From Adineta vaga (lineage: Eukaryota > Rotifera): a stretch of 64,000 nucleotides of DNA. The notes below the pieces were generated by a model. That model did no database searches and had not been told where the DNA came from. It was given only the letters and a program-made list of their open reading frames with translations. How positions within the stretch are numbered: the stretch's first letter is position 1; every line of letters begins with the position of its first letter. Shown piece after piece: positions 1-12,485 of this stretch. The position numbers and the translations under genes are program-made. The stretch lies in contig CP075492.1 of assembly GCA_021613535.1 (NCBI GenBank), positions 682,001 through 746,000 on the forward strand, read 5' to 3'.

Positions 1-1285
1 AGAATTCACAGCACGCTGCTTCGACTTGATCAAAAGTTTCAAACGCAGTAGAACCTCTACACCATCGAGTTCGAATGATGCGCTCGAGCGTTGTCGTGTT
101 GAAGAAGAACATGTTTTTAGCCCTTTCTCCTTTTTTTTTATCGTTCTCCTCTTTTCCACATACACACCATCTGTCAGCCCTACAAAAAGACTAACACTAG
201 CATACAAGAGATACGCAAGTTTTAAAAATGAAACACAACAGACTTTGAGAGTAAACTTGAAAAAATTAAAATTTTTGTAAGTGACCGGTAGGGGTGGCAC
301 ATTTACTTTACTATTACTTTAGGTAAATAAGATAAAGTAAATATATTTACTAGTAAATAAAAGAAATTAATTATACGTAATTCTTCTACCCAGATAATCA
401 TAATTATGCTGTGTCTAACAAAAAAAGCCAGTTATGCAGATATATTAATACATTAAAATACAGGCAGTTTAACGCATGAAATAAACGGACAAATGAGTTG
501 TACAATGAATCTCAGCAGATGTGCCGGGTGAGATCACTGAAAATACTAGATCTTCATTTCGTTCGAGGAACCGTGGACAAATCCGACGAATGAGTTCTAT
601 TTGGTAAATATGAGCTGAAGCCTGTGAACTATATCTCTATAATACAAGCTTCTTCCGTATCTGAAATCTATTCCCAAGGTTTCGACTCGCGATCTATATC
701 TGCCTAAAAACTATTCTAGCTTCTTTAAGACCTCAAAACGTACGTGAGTCTCACAACTTATTTTCAGCGCATCATTAGACGTATGTATAGTCAAACCGCT
801 TCCTTAGATACTTTATCGAAAACTAAAATATGTGCAAATATAATAATTAGCTCAGATAACTTGCGATGCTCAATATTTAACAGTTGTAGGTAATACATGA
901 ACTAATTGAAGTAAAGCTGATTTCTACTTTTTTTGGAATAAAATATTAGCCCCGATATATAAGTTGTTATCATTTGCTATTGAGTATCGTACTAGATGTT
1001 CGATCATTCAAAAATGTAATTGTGGTAAACGTTTCCAAAAAAAGTCCCTAGGTCAAACATATATTCTCATTTGGTCTTACGAAGCATCAAACATTTTCCG
1101 CGACTGTTAGCAATACAACTGATTTTATCAGTAGCCTATCTAAAAACAATAAGAAGTCCGATAGCATCGAAAACATACCTTCAAGTCACTAACCATTTAT
1201 TATATTTAATTAACATTTCGGTATTTATTGATTTAATGAAGAATTTAATTTCATGTCGAATGGACTGGTTCTACGTAATAACAAA
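1..1285. other. Gene-poor AT-rich stretch
   Basis: No coding region that I can support. At about 289 the sequence TAGGGGTGGCACATTTAC resembles the outer end of a hAT transposon (Y-A-G followed by G-rich bases), but I found no matching partner end nearby, so it is at most a solo terminus. Confidence 0.4.
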
Positions 1286-1741
1286 ATCGGTGCTCTACTG
1301 AACTTCTAGAAAAGGTTCCGTCCTTATAAAAAAGATTGCATATACGTCGACGGCTTCAAAAACACAATAAAAAATTCTACGAAACCATTAAAGGATCGTC
1401 CCGTGTTTTGGCGGGAAGAACCTTCTCCTAAGAAACCTTTATTTTAAGTTCAGCACACAAAAATTAGGTTTCGTGCTAAACTTCAAATGAACATCAGCAT
1501 TTAGTACGAAATTATTTGATTTTCATGTAAAACTGTAAAAGTTTTATATTTTGCTACAAAATCTCATTTCTGCGTGCTGAACTTAAAAACGTTTCGTAAG
1601 AGAAGGTTCTTCCCGCCAATACACAGGACGATTCTTCAATGGTTTCGCAGAATTTTTTATTGTGTTTTCGAAGCCGTCGACGTATTTACAGTCTTTTTTA
1701 TAAGGACGAAACTTTTTCTAGAAGTTCAGTAGAGCACCAAT
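1286..1741. mobile_element. Foldback (hairpin) MITE, copy 1
   Basis: Two arms of about 185 bp are imperfect reverse complements. The left arm begins GGTGCTCTACTGAACTTC at 1289 and the right arm ends with its complement at 1738. The match continues inward through GTCGACGGCTTC-type sequence, a TTCTACGAAACC / GGTTTCGCAGAA pair and an AAGTTCAGCAC / GTGCTGAACTT pair, leaving a short AT-rich loop near 1500. There is no coding capacity. It shares AAAAGGTTCCGT and CTACGAAACC blocks with the hairpin at 35471-35893, so the two appear to be one family. Transposase class unknown. Confidence 0.75.
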
Positions 1742-4070
1742 TGTTTTTCGTGTGCTGAGACTTCACATTATGATACTTCATTTGTTTATTCTTTGTTATC
1801 ACGGATGTTCATAGAAGTGATAGAGAACATTGCTTTTTTAAGAACTTTTGAGCAACTGAACATATTTCCAGAATGCTATGTGTAACGGAAGTATGATAAA
1901 GATGAGAATACAAGCTCTATCACTTTAATGGGCATTGATGTAAATGGGCTATCACTGCATCTGTATCTTTATGACAAATGGTGAGGCACAGTGTAGTGTT
2001 TTGCTCTACATCCAAATGTAACTATTTTACATATAATACGAGTTTATATAATAGAGAGACAAAGAGACAACATGAAGCGATAGAATTAGCTAGATAAAAA
2101 AGGAAAGAGAAGAAGAGAGATGAAAACACCTAGGGAGTGTCATTCAAAAGGATGTCCGCCACTCATCTGGGCACACTCTGAATTTACAGTTACATCGCTC
2201 GAAATCGCAGTTGATATACAGACTTCGTATTTTCATGCAGGCTTACACCACTAGCAAACGTTTTCTCTAATTTCTAAAAACCAGGCTTTTGGAACACCAC
2301 AATTTTCCCCAATGTTGTTTTAAATTGGCTCAGGTTATAGAGCACATCGAATTATCCGTGAATCAACGTGTTTTTCTTCTTTGCAAGAGCGGACTAGAGG
2401 AAAGTAAAGTAAACTTTTGGGTTTTTATATGAGAATGCTGTGGTATATTCTTCAAAGGGATTTAAATAGCTATATGTCTAGGAAAAAGTTAGTATGAAAT
2501 AGAAATAGTTACTATTTTGTAGACACTTCGATATGCTCTACTACCTGAGCTTGCCCAGGTCGATAAATCCGATAGAAAGATTCAACACGGATCCTATTAA
2601 CTGATGCGACAATATCCTCTCGAATCCGTCAAACTGAAGGAATTCAACTAAATCCGATCTAATGCAATTCGATATAAACAGAGCGCAACCGGCACAAACC
2701 GCGCATCACAATAGTTCAAGAAAACAGTTTCATGAAAACCTACAGATTCAGTCTCCATGCTTATGAAGAAAAAACGAACTATCAGTGTCTGGTTATATCA
2801 TCCAGTATACAGAACTACAAATAAAACGCTCAAACACAACACGAGTCAGATATTAGATTGCACTATAACATTGTCGACTCAATATTCTCACTCAATGACC
2901 ATACGTTATCCATATCGGATTGCCGTAGCTTCTCAAAAAAAATATATTTTAATTAAATCGTTCGCAATTTAAAAATCTCAAAAGTGATACTTTTTAATGA
3001 AACTTGTCTATTTAAAGAATGTGTATCTATTTAAATCTCTTGATCATTCTGTTTTTTTCAATCATACGATTGAAAACAGAACGAAATACTGTTTATTGAA
3101 TTGACAGTTTAACAGTTATGTTAGTCTCTGTATATCTTATTGACAAATGGTGTGAATTGAACACATCAAATGATAAGATCAAATTTATTTTGAAATCGGA
3201 AGAAACTGTCAAAATCATTTACATAACTTTAAATAGATTAATAGTCGATCTTTCTGAACAAAATAATAGGAAAAAAACATTCTTATCAGAAAATATCTTT
3301 TGTAGAATTTGTTGCTGTTCATGGTATAACGGAGTTTTGTTTGTTGAACCTAATGAAATTAATCACAATAGTAAACTGATCGAAAAGAGTTGTTAAATCA
3401 ATCGTTTTCATAACAACCGCAAAAAGAATTGATCTTAATCATACGCATTGTTTTTTAGTTTTTCTCAACAAACATGATGTTTGTTTTCTAAGACAGATAT
3501 TTTATTCATATTTGTATATTAATTGAAATATAGTTAGAAGAAATAGGAATAATGGATTATTCAGTCAAATATCTTTTTAATATTGAATCATATACAGTAA
3601 ATGTTTTTTTTTCATCTTTCTTTTTCTCTTAGCCGTCCCCTACTCAGTATAACATAAGTAAAATGAGGTGGAATTTCATTACAATTTATGTGAGATTATA
3701 ACAATTCTAAAACTCATTGATGTTCCATAATATTCTGACGTGAGTTACTCAGATGTAGAAACGTATGAAGCAGGTTAATAGATTTATATAGAAATGTGTA
3801 TGAGATTAAATATTGATTTGCTTTGGTTGTCTTAAAAGTTACTGCTAGCTTTTAGAAATATATTATTCCTAAATATTGTTAGGAATTCTTCTTTGTTATG
3901 AATGTGACAATGGAAAAAGGGATAATTGGAAAGTAAATTTGATCATCGATATTTAATGAGCTTGTTTGACGCGTTGATTAGATTGTTGAAGCAAAAGATC
4001 GTTGCAATAATGAATGACTCATATATTTGTACAATAGATCAAATAGCTGTGCAGCAGATTAAGTAGCTAT
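1742..4070. other. No gene recognised
   Basis: AT-rich sequence with no homology that I recognise. A 92-codon open frame on the plus strand at 3118-3396 has no recognisable domain and is probably chance. Confidence 0.4.
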
Positions 4071-4093
4071 NNNNNNNNNNNNNNNNNNNNNNN
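4071..4093. other. Assembly gap (23 N)
   Basis: A run of 23 undetermined bases. It lies about 45 bp from the end of a terminal-inverted-repeat element, so repeat content may have caused the break. Confidence 0.98.
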
Positions 4094-4136
4094 GCATTGA
4101 CAAGACGAATGTAGATTTTTGTCACAGAACGGCAAA

Positions 4137-5143
4137 ACATGGATGACTATCATTTGCCCAAAATTGTGGTTCCCAGAATTGGTCCACAAATAAAGTCCAC
4201 AATTGTGGACCATTCAACAATTATGTAAATTTTGGTCACCGATTACCACCTATTCAAAAATCCCAAAATTATCTTTCTACTTCTAAATTACTACCCATAA
4301 GCAACTAGTAACAGGCTCTATTCGCAAAGCACCTTACCCACAACTCTAACTCAATCGTCTCTAAACATATCTGGTCACCACATCATTCCGACTAACTCAT
4401 TTGATTGCACATCTTTGGTCACCAGATCATCCCAAAGATAATCGTCATTTGATTCAATTTCATTGGAAACTAAATTCAGTGAAATCCATACTATACATAC
4501 GACTGGTTACCAAAGATACATAATGCTGATTTTTTTTATGGGGTATAGACGGTCACCAGAACGTTTAAAAGAAATGTTTTGAATCCGGATTGACTTAGTT
4601 TATAGAGTTGGCTGGCTTTTAGAAAGAGGAAACGTGTTCCTGGTTATCAGTCATAAATCGGGATACTTTCAGTGTTTATGATTCATGGAATTGATGAGTG
4701 CATAATTAAAAGTTTGTAAAATTGTCAAAGCAGTGCTTGAGGCTCTTTATGGAATGTTTTTTATTTTTATTATTTACGAGTATAATAGCTGAATAATTAT
4801 TTGTAATATATATATATATATATAAATAAGTGATTAGTAGCATAAAATCTTTACAAAAATTTCAGTATTCACGAATCCTAACTAAAACTTTCTATTTCGA
4901 ATATCTTCCACATAGCCTTTCAACATAGTATATTCTCCATTTCAATGATACAGCCACTACATGTATCAATTGGAACAATTAAATTGAATTAAGTTTCAAA
5001 AAGAAATAAAACGCCCCGCAATTTTCCCTTGGATGATCTGGTGACCAAAAGTTACATAATTGTTGAATGGTCCACAATTGTGGACTTTATTTGTGGACCA
5101 ATTCTGGGAACCACAATTTTGGGCGAATGATAACCTACCATTT
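4137..5143. mobile_element. Non-autonomous TIR element, about 1 kb
   Basis: Inverted repeats of about 100 bp bound this element. The left arm contains CCCAAAATTGTGGTTCCCAG then TGGTCCACAAATAAAGTCC (from about 4160), and the same blocks appear inverted at 5050-5130. The stem includes the palindrome CCACAATTGTGG. No transposase frame lies inside. The interior carries five copies of GGTCACC/GGTGACC plus degenerate versions, and a short (TA)n run at 4806-4824. The arms start near TGGATGACTATCATT at left and its diverged complement at right. Superfamily not assignable. Confidence 0.75.
4806..4824. repeat. (TA)n microsatellite
   Basis: Simple dinucleotide run inside the 1-kb inverted-repeat element. 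Confidence 0.9.
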
Positions 5144-5181
5144 TAAGTAATTGCATCGTCACTAATAAAATATTTCTTCAT

Positions 5182-5498
5182 CTAAGGACCTTCACTTTCT
5201 TCTTTGGAAGTAAATGAATCTAATATTAATGAAAGATATTTTAATGGAGAAAATATATCCATTAACAATTGTTTTATATAATAAAACAATCTACCAAAAC
5301 TAATATTATGTAGAGCATAAAGAAAATCAGATGGTACGAATTGAATTGTATACAATTGCAAATTGAAAATGAACTCGAAAACCAACGTTGATTTGGATGT
5401 TTATGAGCAATATCACGTGATAATTGAATAATTTCATCCACAGTCAAAAATTGGGAGTAATCGGAAACATTATTCATTAAGGTACCATACATTGCCAT
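5182..5498 (-). pseudogene. Possible degraded coding fragment
   Basis: From an ATG at 5498 the minus strand reads about 38 residues of plausible protein (…DYSQFLTVDEIIQLSRD… then AHKHPNQ) before becoming low-complexity. A second frame continues open to 5182 with a hydrophobic segment. The first part vaguely resembles the opening of a zinc-carboxypeptidase-type domain, but nothing diagnostic is present. Probably a decayed exon. Confidence 0.25.
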
Positions 5499-6028
5499 GA
5501 CGTTTTTCTATGTAAGTGTATTGGAATATAAAGAAAATCAGTTGTGTTTTAATGAAGAACGTAAAAGAAAGAAATACTCCTTTCTGTTTTGTTCTAGTGA
5601 TTGAAATCTATCACAAAAAGTACAAATATTCCAAAAAGATATGTGTAAAAACAGATAAAAAGTAAAACAATTAAATTTGTCTCAGACATATGCACCTTGA
5701 ATCTGAACCGAATATTAAAATACGCTATGAAAATATAGAGAATAGTTTCAAATTTCTTGTTTCATATATTTAGTCATACAAATTATCGAGGTAATATTGA
5801 GGATGTAAGATTTGTGACTTATCAGATATGCATGTTGATGAAAATTTAAAAAAAAATATTTAGATTTCAATTTAATTAATTTAATTTTTCTTCATAACGT
5901 AAATCAATACGTATACGTGGAGATATACTTAATGAATTCATAATCTAAAATGTTATGGTATAACCGTGTGATCAGAAATCATCCAGTATTATATTTATCA
6001 ATTTTTTTTATTAGAAAAAATGATACAA
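5499..6028. other. No gene recognised
   Basis: AT-rich spacer between the fragment above and the MAM gene. Nothing recognisable. Confidence 0.4.
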
Positions 6029-6712
6029 TTACAGAATAATAATCAAAATAATTATTAATAGATAAATATTTATAGCGAGTGATGGTGAATAACCAGAAAT
6101 TGTTGTTGTTGTATATCTTGGACAAGTATCAATGGTAATATCATCAAGTGCAACAGAAACACTATTTTTAATATCTGCCATGATATTGAACCAAATCGTT
6201 ACATTACATGTAAGATCAAGAAGTTGGATTCGATCAGTTTTCCAACCAAGAGTATCATCCGTACGGATCACCCATAATGTGCTGCTGTAACATCCTTTGA
6301 TAGAAACAGTTAATACTGTTCCATTACGAATGCTATTCATCGATTTGATATAATAAGCAAAATTAAAACACAAATGCTCATGCAGTTCGAATATCGGTAT
6401 ACTTAAACAACCGTCCCTATCTGTATGTGGAGAACCCAATGGTTGATGCCAATAAGCAAAATGACCTGAACTAGTATTGTAAGTATGATCTGTCATCGGT
6501 GCTAATGATTTATCAGGTACGTTTTCTCCAGTAGTTAAAGTAAAATTATGAACAGGACGTTCAGGATCAAACCACAGACTATTCTGCATTTCACACATCG
6601 TTCCATCTTCAAAATTACAAGACAACACTGAAGTACTACGAACTTGTATAGAATAAAATAAAACAAAACTAAAAATAAGAAGCATTTTATGACAATAAAA
6701 ACTCACGGTCAT
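6029..6712 (-). CDS. Secreted or GPI-anchored MAM-domain protein
   Basis: A single-domain extracellular protein of about 227 aa. The first in-frame ATG is at 6712; a second at 6685 directly opens a signal peptide (MLLIFSFVLFYSIQ) and may be the true start. Mature residues match a MAM domain: the opening C-N-F-E-D-G-T-M-C, a central region with Cys and N-glycosylation sites (NFT, NTS, NGT, NVT), and the closing V-A-L-D-D-I-T-I-D-T-C. After the domain come a Thr/Ser-rich linker and a strongly hydrophobic C-terminus (LLIIILIII), consistent with a GPI signal or a single anchor. MAM domains mediate adhesion and protein-protein contacts at the cell surface. The frame also stays open upstream to a TTG at 6730, which is an unlikely start in a eukaryote. 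Confidence 0.75.
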   Translation of the reverse strand: MTVSFYCHKMLLIFSFVLFYSIQVRSTSVLSCNFEDGTMCEMQNSLWFDPERPVHNFTLTTGENVPDKSLAPMTDHTYNTSSGHFAYWHQPLGSPHTDRDGCLSIPIFELHEHLCFNFAYYIKSMNSIRNGTVLTVSIKGCYSSTLWVIRTDDTLGWKTDRIQLLDLTCNVTIWFNIMADIKNSVSVALDDITIDTCPRYTTTTISGYSPSLAINIYLLIIILIIIL

Positions 6713-7080
6713 TTTTATATAACTCCACAAAAGAATCTCTATTATTGACTCATGATGTTATCATGTTTGTGATAACATACTGTTTTATTCTTTTCTCTGT
6801 TAAATAATTGGTTATACTGTTGACTTCAGAAGTAAAATCAACAGATGGCGACAAAATTCTGATTTTATTCTTAAAAAGTATTATCAATAATAATCATGTG
6901 TGAGCAAAGGAAGAGGAAATAAGTAATTATTTATAACGATGAATCAGTCATAGACAATCAGCAAATGTGTATATATTTTGTACATTCGATAAAGGACGGC
7001 ATCTATTCGTTCTATAACTGATTTTAGTTACCAATAGATAATTATACTTCAAAACTTTTCTTTTTATAAAGATAACAGTA

Positions 7081-8310
7081 ATGGAAAATAACAAAATTCA
7101 ATGTTCAACATGTAAAAAAGACAAAATTACTTATTTTTGTCGAGGATGTTTAAAAGAATATTGTTTTTTACATTTGGAAGAACATCGACAAGCGATAAAT
7201 GGTGATTTAGATGAAATAGTCAATGATTTTAATCAATTTCAACAAGAAATTCATGATGGAAAACAAAATTCAATTTTAATTAAACAAATTAATGAATGGG
7301 AACAAGAATCAATTGAAAAAATCCAACAAACAGCTGAATATTGTCGGGAAAAAGTGAATCAATATACGAATATATTAATTGATGAAACAAAAGAAAAATT
7401 TACTGAATTAAATCAACAAATTAAAATAATTCGTGAAGAAAATGAATTTAATCATATATAGATCGAATTTCTATTTGATCATCATCATTAAGTATGTTTT
7501 GTTTACCGTTGTTCATGAAAAGAAAAACAACGAACTTTATATGTTTAATTTTAGAATTAAAATATAAAAAATGGAATTACTTTAGTTGGTAATAATGAAT
7601 TATATCATATTAATAATCCTAGTGCAATTTTTGTTGATGAAAATCAAATTTATCAATTAAAATATCCAACAAATTTAATCGTTAATAAAAGAAACGATTC
7701 ATATATTATTGCTGATATGGGAAATTCATGAGTCATTCGATGGTTTTATTCAAAATATTCAGAACCACAAATTCTTATTGATAATATTGATTGTTATGGT
7801 TTAGCAAGGGATAAATATGGATTTATTTATGTTTGTGATCATGAGAAGAACGAACTAAGAAGATGGAATTTTGGAAGAAAACAGCAATTATTAGTTGCTG
7901 GTGGAAATCAAGTTAATCAACTCAATGGACCTACATTTATCTTTGTTGATGACGAACAATCTGTTTATATATCTGATAGTAGAAATAATCGTATCATGAA
8001 ATGGAAACAAGGTGTTATTGTAGCAGGTGGTAATGGTGAAGGTAATAATCTTAATCAATTATCTTATCCTTTTGGTGTAGTTGTCGATGATTTTGCTCAA
8101 ATTTATGTGTCTGATTCAAATAATGATCGAATAATGCGTTGGTATCAAGGAAGTACACAAGGTGAAATAGTTGTTGGTGGAAATAGTGAAGGAAATGAAA
8201 CAGATCAATTAAATTTTCCAAATGGTTTATCACTTGATTTCGAAGGAAATCTTTATGTTGCTGATTGTGATAATTATCGTATAGAAAAATATGAAATCGT
8301 TTTTGATTAA
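7081..8310 (+). pseudogene. B-box / coiled-coil / NHL-repeat protein, interrupted
   Basis: The 5' part (7081-7461) encodes a B-box-like zinc motif (C-S-T-C-K, then YFCRGC and CFLHLEEH) and a coiled coil rich in Q/E/K. From about 7570 to 8310, in the same frame, come NHL repeats: VDENQIYQ, IYVSDSNNDRIMRW, VVGGNSEGNETDQL and LYVADCDNYRIEKYE. The layout is TRIM/NHL-like without a visible RING finger, an expanded gene type in bdelloids. Two problems break it. Stops at 7459 and shortly after separate the two halves, although an intron ending near 7555 could explain these. A TGA at 7729-7731 lies inside an NHL blade where related proteins have Arg (CGA to TGA). Most likely a recent pseudogene. Confidence 0.75.
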
Positions 8311-9947
8311 ATTCTTTACTAAAAATAAAATGAGAAAATATTTCTTATTTAAGAAGATTTAAATATCTCTATTAACTGTTTGTCCAAAATGATGAATACG
8401 ATGTTTTGAAATTTATATCTTTGTAACTACACCATCTAGACCGGAAATTTACACGACATAAATAATCTTCTGATAAGAAATGAAAGATGATCGATTACAA
8501 ACACAACTCTTAAAACTTATGGGAGAGAAGTATATCTTTCAGTTGTTCGGAATCACAGTCATTGATCAATTCGATACTCGTCTTTTTATTACTGATTCAA
8601 ACTGAAAAACTAGTTTTTAACAAATCTTATAATTTTCGGAAGAATGTCAGGTAAGACCAATTATGAGGAAACACCTACATTTTACATCTGTCTGTATCTA
8701 TTCTTAACCTGTTATACCAAAAAATACGATAAAAATGAAAAGTCACATTCATGCGTAGTTTTTATTGAACAATGAATTGCCCATAGCTGTAGAATATTTA
8801 TTTTCCGTTGCAGAATAGAAGCCCAATTGGCTCCTAACATAAACTGAAGATTATAAGTTCAAACTTAGATACATATATTCAGAGACCTCTAGTTTTTTCC
8901 CTTAATCATCTATAATCTAATCTCTTTCATCATTTTATTTGTTCACACACAACTCTTTATTATGGTTAAATAAAATAAAATCTGATTGTACCTCGATTTG
9001 TTATGTTTGTGGTGCAAAAAATATGAGCATATATCTATGAGAAATCCAATTAAAAAGAAAAATTAGATCCATAAGCTCGGTAATAATCATTCCACAAGAA
9101 TATTTAGAAGAAACATCTGATTCAGAATTAAATTTACCAACTTTCAATTAGGACATGAAATCGTCTATTATTACCTGTAATTAGGGATGGAATATTTACT
9201 TTTGTTTAAAATCAATATTAACACGACCGTTAATCAACATCTGTTAAATTAAAGTGATTTATTCCTAAGCAACGGCATGTAAAACGTGATATTAGTTCTA
9301 TGTACGTCACTTTGCACTGAGAAATACATCTAATGAAATAGATTTAATATGTCAAATATTTTCAAATCTTAATGACCTTGAATTAACGACAAAAATATCT
9401 TCATAGATTCGAATCAGCGAATCAAAACTTAATATTAACTTTGATTTCGCCTCAAGTATTTAATTTTTTCATGACAATGGTAATATAAGTAGTCTCTTTT
9501 TTGGCTTGATCATATCCAACAGAACATTTGTTATTTAAAACTTGATTTTTTGAGAATATGAGTAAAAATAAAAGTAAGTCTATTTCTTTAAAAAAAAAGA
9601 CAAATTTGAAATCTGATGACTTTTCAAGTCACTGCGCGACCGTAGAATTGAATAAATATATACCGAAAAGGAAAAAAAATTTCATTTCTATATATAGCTG
9701 GAATATATATAACAGCCAATCATTCTATGTCTCTCTCATTAAAAAACAGTTCAATAGAAAAAAAATTGGTTTATTTTCTCAATACAATTTTAATGTCCCG
9801 AATGTCCCGTTTAAATAAAAATCATATTTATTATAATCTATCGAAATAGAATAAAGTTTCTTTCTGTTATTTACAATTCTTCATCAAAAATAAGCACCGA
9901 TTGTCAATGATTGAAATTTCTCTTTTCTAATTTATACTGTTTTCCAT
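8311..9947. other. No gene recognised
   Basis: AT-rich sequence with no convincing coding region. An 86-codon frame at 9558-9818 is lysine/asparagine-rich and looks like chance. Near 9183, TAGGGATGGAATATTTACTT weakly resembles a hAT end, but no partner was seen. Confidence 0.4.
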
Positions 9948-10337
9948 CAGACATTGGACGCAAGTACTTCTAAGTACTTTGTTAATTCAGTCTTATTCAT
10001 CTTTCTTATCATGATTGATATATAACCATAGTACTCATTTTGATCGTCTTCTCAAGAGCGACAAAACGGTACTCCTTGTATTTCAATCCGAATAGTTTCC
10101 GGTTAGAAAACCCAAAGTACTTAAGAGATTTTGCCACGTTTAAAAATGACAAGAAACATTTTAAGTACTTTGGGTTTTCTAACCGAAAACTATTCGGATT
10201 GAAATACAAGGAGTACCGTTTTGTCGCTCTTGAGAAGACGATCAAAATGAGTACTATGGTTATATATCAATCATGATAAGAAAGACGAATAAGACTAAAA
10301 TAACAAAGTACTTAGAAGTACTTGCGTCCAATGTCTA
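9948..10337. mobile_element. Near-perfect palindromic hAT-type MITE (390 bp)
   Basis: The element is almost entirely one inverted repeat. The left arm starts CAGACATTGGACGCAAGTAC and the right arm ends with its complement, with only a short unpaired centre near 10130. The flanks carry the same 8-mer TTTTCCAT at 9940-9947 and 10338-10345, consistent with the 8-bp target duplication of hAT elements. The YAGAC ends and the GGACGCAAGTAC block match the right end of the hAT at 11857-15087. Because the sequence is self-complementary, both strands show nearly the same 78-codon open frame, which is an effect of the palindrome. Confidence 0.85.
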
Positions 10338-10896
10338 TTTTCCATGATCTTTATAAGATTTCATACTGATTACATACACAATTATAGATTCTACTTTTTC
10401 TCTTCAAATAAAAAAGATAGATTCAAATATCGTTTCTATATTGATATATATTCCAATCACAACCAAATTCTCTAACCAACTGCGGCATATTCAAAGTGTA
10501 GTATATTCTAGAGAGCTTGAATTTCAGAAAATGAGTTTTACGGTCATCGGTAATAATAGAGAAAATTTTTTTAAGACATATCATTTTTTTTCTTTCTTTC
10601 TCTATGTTGGAAAAAACCTATTACACCCAGTAAAATAAAAGCTTTCAGCGCAATCCCTTGCGGGATTAAAATGTGAAACACGATCAAATTTTGGCAATTT
10701 CAATCTTATTGATTTTTGATGAATTTTTTGTGACATTTTCGATAGAAAAATGTGAATCATTCTAGATAAAAAGATCAAATTCTTAGGCAATTAAAGATTA
10801 TGATAATTTATTATAAGAAAGTAAATCGAATTTTAAAATGTGTTTAAATAAACTTTGAGAAAAATCAAGCAAAGTTTTCGATGACTTGTTTTTTTT
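10338..10896. other. No gene recognised
   Basis: AT-rich spacer between the palindromic MITE and the 3' end of the RPA-like gene. The short frames present have no recognisable content. Confidence 0.4.
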
Positions 10897-12354
10897 TCAA
10901 ACATCAATTTGATAAATCTGAATATCAATCAAATTTTTATTTTTTGAATTGAAAGTAACGGACAGATTGATAGTTGATAATACTAATAAAATTGATTCGT
11001 TTTCGAGCAGGCCTTCTTCAGATAAATGTTTATTGTTAGATTGATGTAATAATTGCTTGAGTTTTTCTTTTTCAGTGATCACTTCTACTAATTCATTGTT
11101 ACGAGTATCGATAGTTAATTTGATTCGATTTTCTTGAACATCTTTTTTCATTATGGATCTTGTCTTACATCGTTTACATTTTATGCTTTTATCACTTATT
11201 TCAATTTCTTTGGAATAACATTTGGGACAGATCAACTTCTCTTCTAGTAATCCTATCGAAACGATATTACCAATTACATATGTATCATGATCGATCTCAA
11301 AAAGTTCAGATGATTGTACATCACCTATGTCCTTGATTTCTTCAAATCTTGAAATTTATGAGAAAATATCAAATTATGATCATGTAAGGGTATACGAATA
11401 AACATATTTACGTTGTACTCGTAATTGTTGTTATTGTTACTTCACTGTTAAAAATTTTGACTTTAGCTAATTTAACTTTATAGCTCGAATTTTGTTTAAT
11501 GAAATCAAATTGATCTTGCCATATATTCATACACATAGACGAAGTTGTATCAGCAATGATAATTGCTCTTTTCAGTTTCAAAACTCGTTTTGCTGCATTA
11601 TTGAAAATTACACTTTCATCCTCAATTATAGTGGTGAGTTTTAAAGAAGAAAACTATTTTCTAACTTACAGAACCAATTTCAATGATTTTCGCGATAAAA
11701 CTGATATATTCACCATCACATTTATTTTCAATATTTTCAAGTGGAGTAATTTGTAAACAATTGGGCTTAATTGATAATTCTTTCAGTACGACAGTTGTCT
11801 CTGGGGTTGCAATATGGCTGTCCTCAGCATTGAATTTTAGTTTATTCAGTTCACAACAGAGGTAGGATAAGTACACGTACACAAAGTACACGTACAAGTA
11901 CTTGTACGTGTATCGATGTACTTGTACTTGTACTCGCATGAATGTACTTGTATCACAGGTAAGACAAGTACATCAAGTACAAGTACAAGTAATTTTACTT
12001 GTCGTTGACGAACCATACTTCCACCTCTGTCTGACTATTATTTACTCAATAACCTTTGAAGAGGTCTAAGCGGAAAAAAATAAAAATTTAAAGCTAGAAG
12101 GACCACTCATGTGTCGTTGACCTTTGCCTGGATTTTCTTACTCCCTTTAGTCGAAGATGGACGCCTTCATTTTTTTAAAAGAGTTTGGTTGGTTTGAACT
12201 AAGCAGTTCTGGTTGTATGCGCACATGAGGAAGATTCTGAACGTTTTGTTTTAGACATAGTGAAATTGACATGTAGATGGGGCACTCGATTGGTTCTTCT
12301 TACTTCTGATTGGTGTATTACTATCGGTGAATCACAAATTGCCACGGTGGACAG

Positions 12355-12362
12355 TATATATA
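12355..12362 (+). promoter_or_regulatory. Candidate TATA box of the hAT transposase
   Basis: TATATATA lies about 125 bp upstream of the transposase ATG, just inside the subterminal repeat. Position and sequence are suitable for a core promoter, but there is no direct proof. Confidence 0.4.
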
Positions 12363-12485
12363 CCGTCGATTTCTCGTTGTGTTTTCATTTAGTTGCATAT
12401 CATAGTAGTGAACAGTTGCACCTTTAATATAAGTATTCAAAGTATTTGTGTGCATTAAGCATTTCACTTATTTTCTTGCGGTGTT

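Noticed and set aside
3118-3396. 92-codon open frame.
   Set aside because: Composition follows local AT-richness; no motif or neighbour supports a gene.
10009-10276. Two nearly identical 78-codon proteins on opposite strands.
   Set aside because: They are mirror readings of one palindrome; no domain and no independent support for translation.
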